Positions 28,305 through 37,589 are shown, numbered from the stretch's first letter. The stretch is 64,000 nt of DNA from Cystobacter ferrugineus (GCF_001887355.1 NZ_MPIN01000013.1:130409-194408), one strand, 5' to 3'. The notes: generated by a model from the sequence alone, not told the origin. Program-made: numbers and translations.

Positions 28305-28837
28305 GGAAGGCAGGGCAGCTCGGGTTCGGGGGCGCCCTGATCCTGCAGGCGCAGCAGGCAGCGCAGGGCCGCGGGGTCGGGCGCGTCCGCGCTCCAGGAG
28401 CGCCGCCACAGCAGGGCGGCCACGCGCGTGGGGATGCGCGAGTCCGGCGCGACGAGGGCACGCACCACGCCGTTGCTTCCCACGCGCGCCTCCTTCTGGA
28501 GCTCCGTCAGCGTGGCGACGATCTCGGGGCAGCCCTCGGGGCAGTTGTAGAGGAAGACGGCGTGCCCGTGCTCCAGGTTGTGCACCCACATGCACCGGTT
28601 GGGCTCGGTGTCGTACGCCCGGCAGCTCAGGGTGTTCGCGCAATGCGGCCCGCTGGTGGGCGGGTTCAGCCCGTCCCCGCACTGGGTGCTCGAGCAGGAC
28701 ACGTGCTGGGTGCTCGCGGGGGCGGGGGCGAGCGGAAAGTCATGAGGTGCACACTCCGCGTCGTCGGGAAGACTCGGGCCGCACGCGAAGAGGGGAATCC
28801 ACAACAGGAGGTGTACGAGGCGAAGGGGCGGCGACAT
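28301..28837 (-). CDS. DUF3105 lipoprotein
   Basis: A 178-residue exported lipoprotein (MSPPLRLVHLLLWIPLFAC lipobox). The DUF3105 core is clear: NPPTSGPHC and the central WVHNLEHGHAVFLYNCPEGC, with the family's N-L-E-H-G motif. Six or more cysteines in the mature part suggest disulfides. Function is unknown for the family. It is translationally coupled to the downstream membrane acetyltransferase-like gene and divergent from the M2 peptidase gene. The start at 28837 lacks a clear ribosome site but is set by the signal peptide. Confidence 0.78.
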   Translation of the reverse strand: MSPPLRLVHLLLWIPLFACGPSLPDDAECAPHDFPLAPAPASTQHVSCSSTQCGDGLNPPTSGPHCANTLSCRAYDTEPNRCMWVHNLEHGHAVFLYNCPEGCPEIVATLTELQKEARVGSNGVVRALVAPDSRIPTRVAALLWRRSWSADAPDPAALRCLLRLQDQGAPEPELPCLP

Positions 28838-28954
28838 CCAGGCTGTCTTACCGCATCCCGCGTGGGATGGGGGCGTCACCTGGAGGAGAGCCGGGCAGCT
28901 CGGACGCCGAGAAGGGTTGCATCCGGGACCCGTTCCTCTAGCGTTCGCCCCCCC

Positions 28955-30877
28955 ATGAATCACACCCCGTTCCGTTCCTTCTTCCTGCGCGCGGCCCTCA
29001 TGGCCGTGCCGCTCGCCGCCTCCGCTGGCTGCACGTCCTCGGCGCATGGCCTCACGGCCGCGGCCTCCGAGCCCGCTCCCGGCGCGACCCCCGCGACGGT
29101 TCCCCCCCAGTCCGCCACGACGCAGGCCGACGAGGCGCCCCTCACCGCGGAGGACGCGCGCCAGTTCGCCACCCGCGTGAATGACGAGCTCAAGCGCTTG
29201 TGGGTGAAGCAGGCCACGGCCGAGTGGATCAAGGCCACCTACATCACCGACGACACGGAGCGCAACGCGGCCAGCGTCAACGAGGAGGTGATGGCCTACC
29301 TCAGCCAGGCCATCCAGCAGGCCGCGCGCTTCAAGGACGTGAAGGGGCTGGATGCCGAGTCCGCGCGCGTGCTGCGGCTGCTGCGGCTGTCCTCCACGCT
29401 GCCCGCGCCGAACGAGCCGGCGCAGCGCGCGGAGCTGGCGTCGATCGCCGCGAAGCTCGAGGGCCTCTATGGCAAGGGCAAGTATTGCGGCAAGGATGGC
29501 AAGGGGGCTTGCAAGGACCTGGGCGAGCTGTCCGATGTCATGGCCGACAGCCGCGACTACAACACGCTGCTGGAGGCGTGGGTGGGCTGGCACGCCATCT
29601 CCCAGCCCATGCGTCCGCTCTATGAGCGCCTGGTGACGCTGTCCAACGCGGGGGCCCGGGAGATTGGCTTCCAGGACCTGGGAGCGCTCTGGCGCTCGAA
29701 CTACGACATGCCGCCCGAGGCTTTCGAGCAGGAGGCCCAGCGGCTGTGGGGGCAGGTCAAGCCGCTCTATGACGATCTGCACTGCTACGTACGCGCCCGC
29801 CTGGCCAAGCAGTACGGCGAGGACAAGGTGCCCGCGGGCAAGGCCATTCCCGCGCACCTGTTGGGCAACATGTGGGCGCAGGAGTGGAACAACATCTACG
29901 GCCTCGTGGAGCCCTACAAGGGCCAGCCCAGCCTGGACGTGGACGCCGAGCTGAAGAAGCAGAAGTACGACGCCATCCGCATGGTGAAGCTGGGCGAGGG
30001 GTTCTTCACCTCGCTGGGCCTCAAGCCCCTGCCGGAGACGTTCTGGCAGAACTCGCAGTTCACCAAGCCCCGGGATCGCGAGGTGGTGTGCCATGCCAGC
30101 GCGTGGGACGTCACCTACAACAACGACTTGCGCATCAAGATGTGCATCAAGCCCACCGAGGAGGACCTGGTCACCATCCACCACGAGCTGGGGCACGACT
30201 ACTACTACACGTATTACTACAAGCTGCCGGTGCTCTTTCAGCAGGGCGCCAATGATGGCTTTCACGAGGCCATTGGCGATGCCATCACCCTGTCCATCAC
30301 CCCGGGCTATCTCAAACAGGTGGGCCTGTTGAAGGACGTGCCCCAGGGGGACAAGGGCCTCATCAACCTGCAGATGAAGGACGCGATGGAGAAGGTGGCC
30401 TTCCTGCCCTTCGGCCTGCTGGTGGACCAGTGGCGCTGGGAGGTGTTCTCCGGGCGGGTGAAGCCGACGGACTACAACGCCTCCTGGTGGGCGCTGCGCG
30501 AGAAGTATCAGGGCGTGCGCGCGCCGGTGGAGCGCTCGGAGAAGGACTTCGACGCGGGCGCCAAGTACCACGTCCCCGCCAACGTGCCCTACACGCGCTA
30601 CTTCCTGGCGCGCATCCTCCAATTCCAGTTCCACCGCGCGCTCTGCCAGGCCGCCGGCCACCAGGGCCCGCTGCACGAGTGCTCCATCTACGGCAACAAG
30701 GAGGCTGGCAAACGGCTCCAGGCCATGCTGGAGCTGGGCGCGAGCAAGCCCTGGCCCGAGGCGCTCGCGGCGCTCACCGGTCAGCAGGAGATGGATGCTT
30801 CGGCCATGCTGGAATACTTCACTCCGCTGCGTCGCTGGCTGCAGGAACAGAACAAGGGACAACAGTGCGGTTGGTAA
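28955..30877 (+). CDS. M2 family (angiotensin-converting-enzyme-like) peptidyl-dipeptidase lipoprotein
   Basis: A 640-residue zinc peptidase of the ACE family. The signal peptide ends in a lipobox (ASAGC), so it is exported and membrane-anchored. The zinc site is complete: HHELGH gives His410, Glu411 and His414, and Glu438 lies in GFHEAIGD, 24 residues on as in ACE. The block YTRYFLARILQFQFHRALC and the chloride/substrate-site region near the C-terminus are also conserved. It should release C-terminal dipeptides from peptides outside the cytoplasm. Such enzymes occur scattered in bacteria. The start at 28955 sets the signal peptide. Confidence 0.93.
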   Translation: MNHTPFRSFFLRAALMAVPLAASAGCTSSAHGLTAAASEPAPGATPATVPPQSATTQADEAPLTAEDARQFATRVNDELKRLWVKQATAEWIKATYITDDTERNAASVNEEVMAYLSQAIQQAARFKDVKGLDAESARVLRLLRLSSTLPAPNEPAQRAELASIAAKLEGLYGKGKYCGKDGKGACKDLGELSDVMADSRDYNTLLEAWVGWHAISQPMRPLYERLVTLSNAGAREIGFQDLGALWRSNYDMPPEAFEQEAQRLWGQVKPLYDDLHCYVRARLAKQYGEDKVPAGKAIPAHLLGNMWAQEWNNIYGLVEPYKGQPSLDVDAELKKQKYDAIRMVKLGEGFFTSLGLKPLPETFWQNSQFTKPRDREVVCHASAWDVTYNNDLRIKMCIKPTEEDLVTIHHELGHDYYYTYYYKLPVLFQQGANDGFHEAIGDAITLSITPGYLKQVGLLKDVPQGDKGLINLQMKDAMEKVAFLPFGLLVDQWRWEVFSGRVKPTDYNASWWALREKYQGVRAPVERSEKDFDAGAKYHVPANVPYTRYFLARILQFQFHRALCQAAGHQGPLHECSIYGNKEAGKRLQAMLELGASKPWPEALAALTGQQEMDASAMLEYFTPLRRWLQEQNKGQQCGW

Positions 30878-31005
30878 GGATAGGGTGACCACCCGGTAGA
30901 CAGGCCTGAAGCACTGGCTTACATTGGTTCCCGCTTGGCTGGGCTTTCTCCAGCCGGGACCTGGCGGCGAAGGTCCGCGCGGGTGTCGACGGAAGAAGAG
31001 TGCAA

Positions 31006-31209
31006 ATGGCGACTGGTACCGTGAAGTGGTTCAACGATGCGAAGGGCTTTGGATTCATCACGCAGGACGGCGGTGGCGAGGACGTGTTCTGCCACCACAC
31101 CGCCATCCAGGTGGATGGGTTCCGCACCCTGGCCGAGGGCCAGCAGGTGGAGTTCGAGGTGACCCGCGGCCCCAAGGGCTTGCAGGCGCAGAACGTTCGC
31201 CCGCTGTGA
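31006..31209 (+). CDS. Cold-shock (CspA family) protein
   Basis: A 67-residue single-domain RNA chaperone. Both nucleic-acid motifs are present: KGFGFI (RNP1) and DVFCHHT, a variant of RNP2 (usually DVFVHF/Y). The ATG at 31006 follows GGAAGAAGAG. A leader of up to 128 bases and a strong terminator frame it as a single-gene transcript, as is usual for csp genes. Confidence 0.93.
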   Translation: MATGTVKWFNDAKGFGFITQDGGGEDVFCHHTAIQVDGFRTLAEGQQVEFEVTRGPKGLQAQNVRPL

Positions 31210-31242
31210 CGCTGAGTCACTTCCTGAGTTGTTCCCCATGAG

Positions 31243-31282
31243 AAAGGGTCCGGTCCGATGGGATCGGGCCCTTTTCTTCTTT
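31243..31282 (+). terminator. Intrinsic terminator after the cold-shock gene
   Basis: A 14-bp stem AAAGGGTCCGGTCC / GGATCGGGCCCTTT (two G-U pairs) with tetraloop GATG is followed by TTCTTCTTT. It ends 15 bases before the next gene's GTG start. Confidence 0.85.
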
Positions 31283-31296
31283 CCGGAGTCCCCCGC

Positions 31297-33405
31297 GTGT
31301 CCTTGCGCTCGAAGTCCTGGTTCCGCGCCCCTCGCGCTTCCGTCGCCGCTCTGCTCACCTGTCTGGGTTGTGCCTCGGGTTCATCCGCCGTTTCCTCCCG
31401 TCCGTCTTCCCCGGAGGCCCCGTCCATGAAGTCCTCCCCCTCGCGTCCGGAGCTGGTGGCCCGGCTCGTCGCTCGCCATGGCGAGGCGCACCGGGCTCGC
31501 ATCGAGCGCGGCGTGGCGCAGGTGGCCGAGCTGTGGCGCGAGGAGGATGGTGACCTGGAGGCCTTCGTCACCGAGTACTTCATTCCCGAAGAGGCGGGGC
31601 TCGACTCCACCCTGGCCCGGCTGGAGCAGGCGTTCGAGCAGCTCGATGGGCACCTGAACGAGGTGGGCCGGGAGCTGCGGCGTCCCACGGATCTGGACCT
31701 GGGGCCGTTGCTTCCCGTGGATGCGCTGCTCGCCGCCTATGATCCGGGCGCGCACGTCACCGAGGACTTGTTCCGCGCGAAGGTGGGCTTCGTGGCGCTG
31801 CTCAACTTCCCGCTCACCACGCTCGCCGAGCGGATGGAGCAGGGCCCGGGCTACACGCGCCGCCAGTGGGCGGAAGCGCGGCTCACGGGTCGCTTCAACA
31901 GCCGCGTGCCCGCCGAGGTGCGGCAGGAGGCGGTGCGCGCGAGCGCGGCCGCGGATCTCTACATCGCCGAGTACAACCTCTGGATGCACCACCTGGTGGA
32001 CGCCCAGGGCCGCCGGCTCTTTCCCAAGGGCATGCGGCTCATCAGCCACTGGAACCTGCGCGACGAGCTGAAGTCGCGCTACGCGGACCCGGACGGCGTG
32101 GCCAGGCAGCGGATGATCATCCAGGTGATGAGCCGCATCGTCACGCAGACCATTCCCGCGGCGGTCATCGACAATCCGCGCGTGGATTGGGATCCCTTCA
32201 CCAACACGGTGAAGGCGGCGCCCGCGGAGGAGGTGGAGGCGGACGCGCCCCAGCGCCCGGTGGGGGTGGATGGAGCGCGCGAGGAAGACGTGCGCTACGC
32301 GAAGCTGCTGGCGCACTTCCATGCGGCGCGCAAGGTGGACCCCTACGTGCCGGTGGCGCCCACGGCGATTGCCCGGAGCTTCGAGCTGGGACGCGAGCTG
32401 CCCGAGGCCCGGGTGAAGGCGCTGTTGGAGCAGGTGCTCACCTCGCCCCTGGTGCCCCGGGTGGCGAAGGTCATCGAGCAGCGCCTGGGCCGTAAGCTCG
32501 AGCCGCAGGAGCTGTGGTACGCCGGGTTCAAGGCGAACGCGACGCGCCCCGAGGCGGAGCTGGACGCGCTCACGCGCCAGCGCTACCCGACCGCGGACGC
32601 CTACGCCCGCGACATGCCCCGCCTGCTCCAGGGGCTGGGGTTCTCCAAGGAGAAGGCGGCCTTCCTCGCCGAGCACATCCGGGTGGACCCGTCGCGCGGT
32701 GCCGGCCACGCGATGCAGGCCTCGCGGCGCGGCGATTTCCCCCGGCTGCGCACGCGCGTGGGCCCGGGTGGCATGGACTACAAGGGCTACAACATCGCGG
32801 TGCACGAGATGGGGCACAACGTGGAGCAGGTGTTCTCGCTCTACAACGTGGACCACACGCTGCTCGCGGGCGTGCCCAACAACGCCTTCACCGAGGCACT
32901 CGCCTTCGTCTTCCAGGCACGAGACATGGAGCTGCTCGGCCTGGCGAAGCCCGACGCGGCGAGCGAGCGCGAGCGGGTGCTCAACGACTTCTGGCAGACG
33001 TGGGAGATCGCCGGCGTGGCGCTGGTGGACATCGCGGTCTGGCATTGGATGTACGAGCACCCGGACGCCACGCCCGCGAGCCTGCGCGAGGCGGTGGTGC
33101 GCATCTCCCAGGAGACGTGGGACCGCTACTACGCACCCGTGCTGGGCGGGCAGGGCACGCCGCTCCTGGGCATCTACAGCCACATGATCTCCTACCCGCT
33201 CTACCTGGCCGACTACCCGCTGGGACACCTCATCGCCTTCCAGATCGAGGAGCACCTGCGCAAGTCCGGCAAGCTGGGCGCGGAGTTCGAGCGGATGGCG
33301 AGTCAGGGTGCCCTGACTCCCGATGTGTGGATGACGAAGGCCACGGGCGCGCCGGTGAGCGCCGAGCCGCTGCTGCGCGCCACGGAGAAGGCGCTCGGGC
33401 AGTGA
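31297..33405 (+). CDS. Exported gluzincin metallopeptidase, M3-like
   Basis: A 702-residue putative zinc peptidase. From the GTG at 31297 the N-terminus has a basic stretch, a hydrophobic core and the lipobox LGC, so it is a lipoprotein. The zinc site is HEMGH (His503, Glu504, His507), and Glu533 in AFTEALAF lies 26 residues after the second His, which is the gluzincin spacing seen in oligopeptidases such as M3. The rest is mostly helical without other recognisable domains, and the exact family is uncertain. GGAG lies nine bases before the GTG. A shorter ATG start at 31426 would lose the signal peptide. Confidence 0.72.
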   Translation: MSLRSKSWFRAPRASVAALLTCLGCASGSSAVSSRPSSPEAPSMKSSPSRPELVARLVARHGEAHRARIERGVAQVAELWREEDGDLEAFVTEYFIPEEAGLDSTLARLEQAFEQLDGHLNEVGRELRRPTDLDLGPLLPVDALLAAYDPGAHVTEDLFRAKVGFVALLNFPLTTLAERMEQGPGYTRRQWAEARLTGRFNSRVPAEVRQEAVRASAAADLYIAEYNLWMHHLVDAQGRRLFPKGMRLISHWNLRDELKSRYADPDGVARQRMIIQVMSRIVTQTIPAAVIDNPRVDWDPFTNTVKAAPAEEVEADAPQRPVGVDGAREEDVRYAKLLAHFHAARKVDPYVPVAPTAIARSFELGRELPEARVKALLEQVLTSPLVPRVAKVIEQRLGRKLEPQELWYAGFKANATRPEAELDALTRQRYPTADAYARDMPRLLQGLGFSKEKAAFLAEHIRVDPSRGAGHAMQASRRGDFPRLRTRVGPGGMDYKGYNIAVHEMGHNVEQVFSLYNVDHTLLAGVPNNAFTEALAFVFQARDMELLGLAKPDAASERERVLNDFWQTWEIAGVALVDIAVWHWMYEHPDATPASLREAVVRISQETWDRYYAPVLGGQGTPLLGIYSHMISYPLYLADYPLGHLIAFQIEEHLRKSGKLGAEFERMASQGALTPDVWMTKATGAPVSAEPLLRATEKALGQ

Positions 33406-33409
33406 GCCA

Positions 33410-34033
33410 CTAGCGCTTCCTGGCGGCGGCCTGCTCGGAGAGCGCGCGCAGGCCGCCGAGGGTCATGGCGGTGAGCCGCTCGAGGTAGTCCGGCGGCGTG
33501 GCTTGCCCCGTCACGATCACCCGCCAATAGAGCGGGGCGCCGAGCAGATCCAGGGCGAGCTCGACATCGAGGTCGGGTGACAGCTCGCCCCGGTCCATGG
33601 CCCGGCGCAACAGCTCCTGGGCCCGGGCGCGCCGTCCCTGTTGGATTCCCGTGCGCACCGCCGAGGAGAGCGCCGGTGTGCGTCTCATCTCCGCGTGCAT
33701 GTCCGGCAGGATGCGCGTGATCAAGGGCCGGCGCAGCAGGGCCCGGGTCTGCTCGAGGAGGGCCGCGACGTCGCCGCGCAGCGACCCCGTGTCCGGTATG
33801 TCGATCAGATCGATGCCTACCTCGGCGAGCAGCTCCGACACCATCTCCAGCTTCGAGGGCCAGCGCCGGTAGATGGCCGCCTTGCCCACCCCGGCGCGCT
33901 TGGCCACCGCCTCGATGCTCAGCGCGGCATACCCCGTCTTCGCCAGCTCGCGGAACAGCGCGCGGGTGATGGCGGCGGTGACGTCGGCCTGGAGCACCGC
34001 CGCTCCGGCCACCTTCCTCTCCGTTCTTCTCAT
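33410..34033 (-). CDS. TetR/AcrR family repressor
   Basis: A 207-residue regulator. The HTH is ALSIEAVAKRAGVGKAAIYRRWPSK (about 38-62); the C-terminal domain is helical and ends LTAMTLGGLRAL, as in TetR_C_11/16 types. The ATG at 34033 follows AAGGGGAAGCCC; further upstream starts are less well placed. It is divergent from the SnoaL and NmrA genes with a 119-base intergenic region holding an inverted repeat, so it probably represses them and itself. Its stop is 4 bases from the convergent peptidase stop. Confidence 0.87.
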   Translation of the reverse strand: MRRTERKVAGAAVLQADVTAAITRALFRELAKTGYAALSIEAVAKRAGVGKAAIYRRWPSKLEMVSELLAEVGIDLIDIPDTGSLRGDVAALLEQTRALLRRPLITRILPDMHAEMRRTPALSSAVRTGIQQGRRARAQELLRRAMDRGELSPDLDVELALDLLGAPLYWRVIVTGQATPPDYLERLTAMTLGGLRALSEQAAARKR

Positions 34034-34107
34034 GGGCTTCCCCTTCATGGTCTTCACGTTACGACGATACGCTTGCGTTCCATCGTTCATTGTCCTATTT
34101 GTACGTC

Positions 34108-34123
34108 GGAACGAAGCCGTTCC
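34108..34123. promoter_or_regulatory. Candidate TetR operator
   Basis: GGAACG-AAGC-CGTTCC, a perfect 6-base inverted repeat, lies in the divergent control region between the TetR and SnoaL genes, 30 bases before the SnoaL start. The region is the most AT-rich part of the neighbourhood. Confidence 0.4.
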
Positions 34124-34152
34124 AACGTGAAGTCGCGAAGGGGAGAAATGCC

Positions 34153-34602
34153 ATGTTGATGAGTCACCAGGAAGACACGCTCCAGAACCCCAACATCCGG
34201 CTGTTCGTGTCGGGATACCGGGCCCTGCTCAGCGGGAATGCCGAGGGCTTCGTGGACATGTGGGCCGAGGACGGCTCGATCGAGTTCCCCTATGCCCCCC
34301 CGGGGTTCCCCCAGCGGCTCGACGGCAAGGAGGCCATCCGCGGGCACCTGCGGAAGTTCCCCGAGATGCTGCACTTCGACCGCTTCAGCGATCCGGTCTT
34401 CCATCAGTCCCAGGATCCGCGGGTGCTCGTCGCGGAGTTCTCCTGCGAGGGGCGCGCCGTGGCCACCGGCAGGCCGTACAACCAGCAGTACATCTCGGTG
34501 GTCGAGTTCCGGGATGGGCGGATCGTGAAGTACCGGGACTACTGGAACCCGGTGATCGCGCTGCGGGCCATGGCCATCCCCCTGGATACCCAGGAGGGCT
34601 GA
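34153..34602 (+). CDS. SnoaL-like (NTF2 fold) protein
   Basis: A 149-residue NTF2-fold protein. Features are the first helix NIRLFVSGYRALLSGNAEGFVDMW, the AEDGSIEFPYAPPG turn, and the closing strands QQYISVVEFRDGRIVKYRDYWNP, which is the typical SnoaL_2 ending (F-R-D-G-R-I). Such proteins are small isomerases or hydrolases, or ligand-binding proteins. The ATG at 34153 follows GAAGGGGAG. It precedes the NmrA-like gene by two bases, so the two form an operon under the TetR regulator. Confidence 0.83.
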   Translation: MLMSHQEDTLQNPNIRLFVSGYRALLSGNAEGFVDMWAEDGSIEFPYAPPGFPQRLDGKEAIRGHLRKFPEMLHFDRFSDPVFHQSQDPRVLVAEFSCEGRAVATGRPYNQQYISVVEFRDGRIVKYRDYWNPVIALRAMAIPLDTQEG

Positions 34603-34604
34603 GC

Positions 34605-35459
34605 ATGAGCAAGCCTGGGATTCTCGTGACGGGTGGTACGGGCAAGACGGGTGGCCGCGTGGTGAGGCGGCTGAAGGAGCTGGGTTGGCCGGTGCGTCTG
34701 GCCAGCCGCTCGGGGAGCGCGCCCGAGGGAGTGGAAGCCGTGCGCTTCGACTGGAACCAACCGGAGGGCCACGCCCGCGCGCTGGAGGGCGTGGAGCGCG
34801 TCTATCTGGTCGCGCCGGTGGGAGACACGGATCCGCTGCCGATCATGTCCGCGTTCGTCGAGCGGGCGCGCGCGGCGGGGGTGCGCCGGTTCGTGCTGCT
34901 CAGCGCCTCGTCGTTGCCGGAGGGCGGACCGGCCATGGGGGGCGTGCACCGGTTGCTGCGCGAGACCGCGCCGGAGTGGACCGTGCTGCGCCCCTCGTGG
35001 TTCATGCAGAACTTCTCCGAGGGACAGCACCAGGCCACCCTGCGGGATGAAGGGGCGCTGTACTCGGCGACGGGCGAGGGGCGCGTGCCCTTCATCGACG
35101 CCGACGACATCGCGGAGGTGGGGGTCCGGGCGCTCATCGACGAGAAGGCGCACAACACGGCGCACCTGATCACGGGGCCTCGCGCGCTGACGTACGGGGA
35201 AGCGGCGGACATCATCGGTGCCGCGCTGGGCCGGCCCATGCGCCACGTCAACCTGTCGGAAGCGGAGCTCGCCGAGCGCTGGAGCCGCCTGGGACTGACG
35301 CGGGACTACGCCGCGCTGCTGGCGTCCATGGATGGAGCCATCGCCCGCGGGGCGGAGGATCGGACGACCGCCACCGTCGAGCAGGTGACGGGGCGGCCTC
35401 CGAGGGATCTGGTGGACTTCGCCCGGGCCTCGGTGTCGGCCTGGCGCAAGCGGGGATGA
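34605..35459 (+). CDS. NmrA-like NAD(P)-binding oxidoreductase
   Basis: A 284-residue Rossmann protein of the atypical short-chain dehydrogenase class. The cofactor loop is GILVTGGTGKTGGRVV (residues 5-20), with the NADP-type Arg after strand 2 (LASRSG). The blocks VERVYLVAP, RRFVLLSASS and LRPSWFMQNF are typical of the NmrA/AgnL4-like family (fungal ergot-alkaloid type proteins in annotation). Substrate unknown. It is directly coupled to the SnoaL gene (2-base gap), and together with TetR makes a three-gene cassette that probably senses and reduces a small electrophilic or aromatic compound. Confidence 0.85.
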   Translation: MSKPGILVTGGTGKTGGRVVRRLKELGWPVRLASRSGSAPEGVEAVRFDWNQPEGHARALEGVERVYLVAPVGDTDPLPIMSAFVERARAAGVRRFVLLSASSLPEGGPAMGGVHRLLRETAPEWTVLRPSWFMQNFSEGQHQATLRDEGALYSATGEGRVPFIDADDIAEVGVRALIDEKAHNTAHLITGPRALTYGEAADIIGAALGRPMRHVNLSEAELAERWSRLGLTRDYAALLASMDGAIARGAEDRTTATVEQVTGRPPRDLVDFARASVSAWRKRG

Positions 35460-35466
35460 GCCGTGG

Positions 35467-36177
35467 CTACTTCTTGGGCTCGGGCGTGGCGCGCGGCACG
35501 TCCGCGCCCTGACCGCCGATGCCCAGCAGCTCCACCTCGAACACCAGGGTGGCATTGGGCGGGATGGTGGGAGGCGAGCCCTGCTCCCCGTAGGCCTGCT
35601 TGGCGGGGCACACGAGCTGCGCCTTGCCGCCCACCTTCAGCTTCTGCACGCCCTCGGTCCAGCAGGGGATGACGCCGTTGAGGGGGAACTCGGCCGGCTC
35701 GCCGCGCTTGTAGGAGCTGTCGAACTCCGTGCCGTTGGTGAGCGTGCCGCGGTAGTTGACCTTCACGGTGTCGGTCGCCTTGGGGCTCGCGCCGGTGCCG
35801 GCCTTGAGCTCCTTGAAGATGATGCCGGAGGGCAGCTTGACGGCGCCCTTCTCCTTGGCGGCGTCCTCCAGGAACTTCTGGCCGACCTTCTCCTGCCGGC
35901 CCTTGGCGAGCGCCTGCAGCTTGGGCCCGTACGTGTCCAATTCCACCGCGGGCTTGGCGTTGGTGAGCGAGTCCGTCAGGCCCTTCTTGACGATCTCGAT
36001 CTCGGCCGGGCTCAGGTCGAAGATCTTGATGCTCCGGCCGATCGACAGCCCGAGCGCGTAGATCGCCTTGTCATCCTCCGTCTTGAGTGAAGCCGAGGAC
36101 GACGAGGCCGGGGCCTGCGCCAGTGCCTGCATTCCAGTGAAGCCGATGACTGCCGCTGCCAGTACACCCAATCGCAT
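35467..36177 (-). CDS. Periplasmic FKBP-type peptidyl-prolyl isomerase (FkpA/Mip type)
   Basis: A 236-residue exported isomerase. A short signal peptide (MRLGVLAAAVIGFTGMQALAQA) is followed by a helical dimerisation domain (about 33-110, YALGLSIGRSIK) and the FKBP catalytic domain (about 118-220) with VKVNYRGTLTNGTEFDSSYKRGEPAEF and the WTEGVQKLKVGGKAQL helix. It assists folding of secreted proteins. The catalytic block has Cys (IPCWTEG) where many have Gly. The ATG at 36177 follows AAGGCGGA. It faces the NmrA gene end-to-end and diverges from the PilZ gene. Confidence 0.92.
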   Translation of the reverse strand: MRLGVLAAAVIGFTGMQALAQAPASSSSASLKTEDDKAIYALGLSIGRSIKIFDLSPAEIEIVKKGLTDSLTNAKPAVELDTYGPKLQALAKGRQEKVGQKFLEDAAKEKGAVKLPSGIIFKELKAGTGASPKATDTVKVNYRGTLTNGTEFDSSYKRGEPAEFPLNGVIPCWTEGVQKLKVGGKAQLVCPAKQAYGEQGSPPTIPPNATLVFEVELLGIGGQGADVPRATPEPKK

Positions 36178-36354
36178 GTGGGAATCCGCCTTTCGATGAG
36201 CGGCGTGAAACATAGGCGCGTCCGCGTATTCCCGCTGACCGTTTTCTTGCGGCTTGTCCGGATGCTCCTACCCTCGCGGGCAGAGCGCTGCAGGCAGGAA
36301 GCAGCCTGTAGCGGTGTTGTCACCGGCGTGGTGCCCCACTGGAAAGGTGTGACG

Positions 36355-36693
36355 ATGAGCGACAAGCGGAAGAACGCGCGGGTTCCCCTCGACATCTACC
36401 TGAACAAGTACATGTCGGGTGTGCCGTACATGGTGCACGCCAGCGACATCAGTCAGGAGGGCGTGAGTCTGGGACGCCTCATCGAGCCCGAGCATTCCGC
36501 CAGGAAGGTGGGGTTGCAGTTCCAACTCCCCGGCTCCGAGGAGGTCATCTACGCCGAGGGCGAGGTGGTGCGCGAGTGGGTGGAGGCCAGCCCGAGTCCG
36601 CGGGAGCGTTCGGGCGTGCGCTTCACGCTGCTCACCTCGCGGCACCGGAAGATGATCGACGAGTACGTGTCGCGCGGCACGCGGGGCCACTGA
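36355..36693 (+). CDS. PilZ domain c-di-GMP-binding protein
   Basis: A 112-residue single-domain PilZ protein. The ligand motifs are both complete: RxxxR (Arg5, Arg9) and DxSxxG (Asp31, Ser33, Gly36). It should act as a cyclic-di-GMP receptor; myxobacteria carry many such proteins, often linked to motility and polysaccharide. The ATG at 36355 follows GGAAAGGTG. Partner unknown; the two genes that follow encode envelope proteins. Confidence 0.88.
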   Translation: MSDKRKNARVPLDIYLNKYMSGVPYMVHASDISQEGVSLGRLIEPEHSARKVGLQFQLPGSEEVIYAEGEVVREWVEASPSPRERSGVRFTLLTSRHRKMIDEYVSRGTRGH

Positions 36694-36791
36694 GCCACGC
36701 GCTCCCCGAGTGCTCCTTCGATTGCTCCTTCGAGGAGCGGCCGGGTGAGCCGCCTTGACCGGGTGGGAAGCACACCGTTGAATCCCGGGCC

Positions 36792-37589
36792 ATGCGAAGC
36801 GCAGCGTGGTGGAGTCGCGGGTGGAGGGCCCTGGGGGTGCTCGTGGTGTGGGCGCCGCTGTCGGTGCTGGCCGCGGGTGGGAGCGTGGACTGGCAGCGGC
36901 AGGTGCTCCGGGTGACGGGCAATGGCCCCCCGGACGTGAAGGCCAGCAACCCGGCGCAGGCGAGGTTGGGAGCGGAGCGCTCGGCGAAGGAGCACGCCCT
37001 GGCGGAGCTGCTGGAGCTGACGAAGGGTCTGCCGCTGCGCTCGGACCGGACCGTGGGTGGGGAGCTGGCCCGGGAGGAGACGCGCCGTCGGGTCGAGGAG
37101 GTGCTGCGCGGCCAGCAGGTCGTCCGCAAGCGCTACTACTCCGACGGGGGCGTGCAGTGGGACGTGGAGGTGCCGCTGGGCGCGCTCACCCAGGTGCTCG
37201 TCGCGCCGGAGCCGGAGACGAAACCCTCCGGGCGGGACGAGGGGTCCTCGGCCAAGGCCAGCAAGGCCACCGGGCTGGTGGTGGATGCGCGCAAGCTGGG
37301 GATGACCCCGGTGCTGGCGCCCCGGCTGATCGACGCGGCCTCGGGCGAGCGGCTCTATGGTCTGGCGTCACTGGATGCGGAGGCGCGCAAGAGCGCGGGC
37401 GTGGCGGGGTTCTTCCAGCGCCTGGAGGACGCACGCAAGGCGGGGAGGGTGGGCGCCAGGCCGCTCGTCATCGAGGCGGCGCGGCTCGAGGGCTCGGATC
37501 TCCAGCTCGGGCCGGACGAGGTGAAGAAGCTGGGGGAGCTCGAGCCGCGGCTGCTGGCCGAGGGCCGGGTGGCGATCCTCATTCAATAG
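36792..37589 (+). CDS. Secreted protein of unknown function (LPP20/FlgT-N-like)
   Basis: A 265-residue exported protein. After a signal peptide (RALGVLVVWAPLSVLAAG) comes a region (about 30-135: DWQRQVLRVTGNGPPD, then ARLGAERSAKEHALAELLEL) that resembles the LPP20/FlgT-N type domain, in which a variable strand is followed by a long helix. The C-terminal half (GLVVDARKLGMTPVLAPRLID) looks like a domain common in flagellar-type secreted proteins. The role is not known. The lipoprotein gene follows 12 bases later. Confidence 0.65.
   Translation: MRSAAWWSRGWRALGVLVVWAPLSVLAAGGSVDWQRQVLRVTGNGPPDVKASNPAQARLGAERSAKEHALAELLELTKGLPLRSDRTVGGELAREETRRRVEEVLRGQQVVRKRYYSDGGVQWDVEVPLGALTQVLVAPEPETKPSGRDEGSSAKASKATGLVVDARKLGMTPVLAPRLIDAASGERLYGLASLDAEARKSAGVAGFFQRLEDARKAGRVGARPLVIEAARLEGSDLQLGPDEVKKLGELEPRLLAEGRVAILIQ

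Noticed and set aside
28838-30892. N-terminal 685 codons of a long minus-strand frame that ends in DUF3105
   Set aside because: This part only mirrors the M2 peptidase gene; the DUF3105 lipoprotein begins at 28837.
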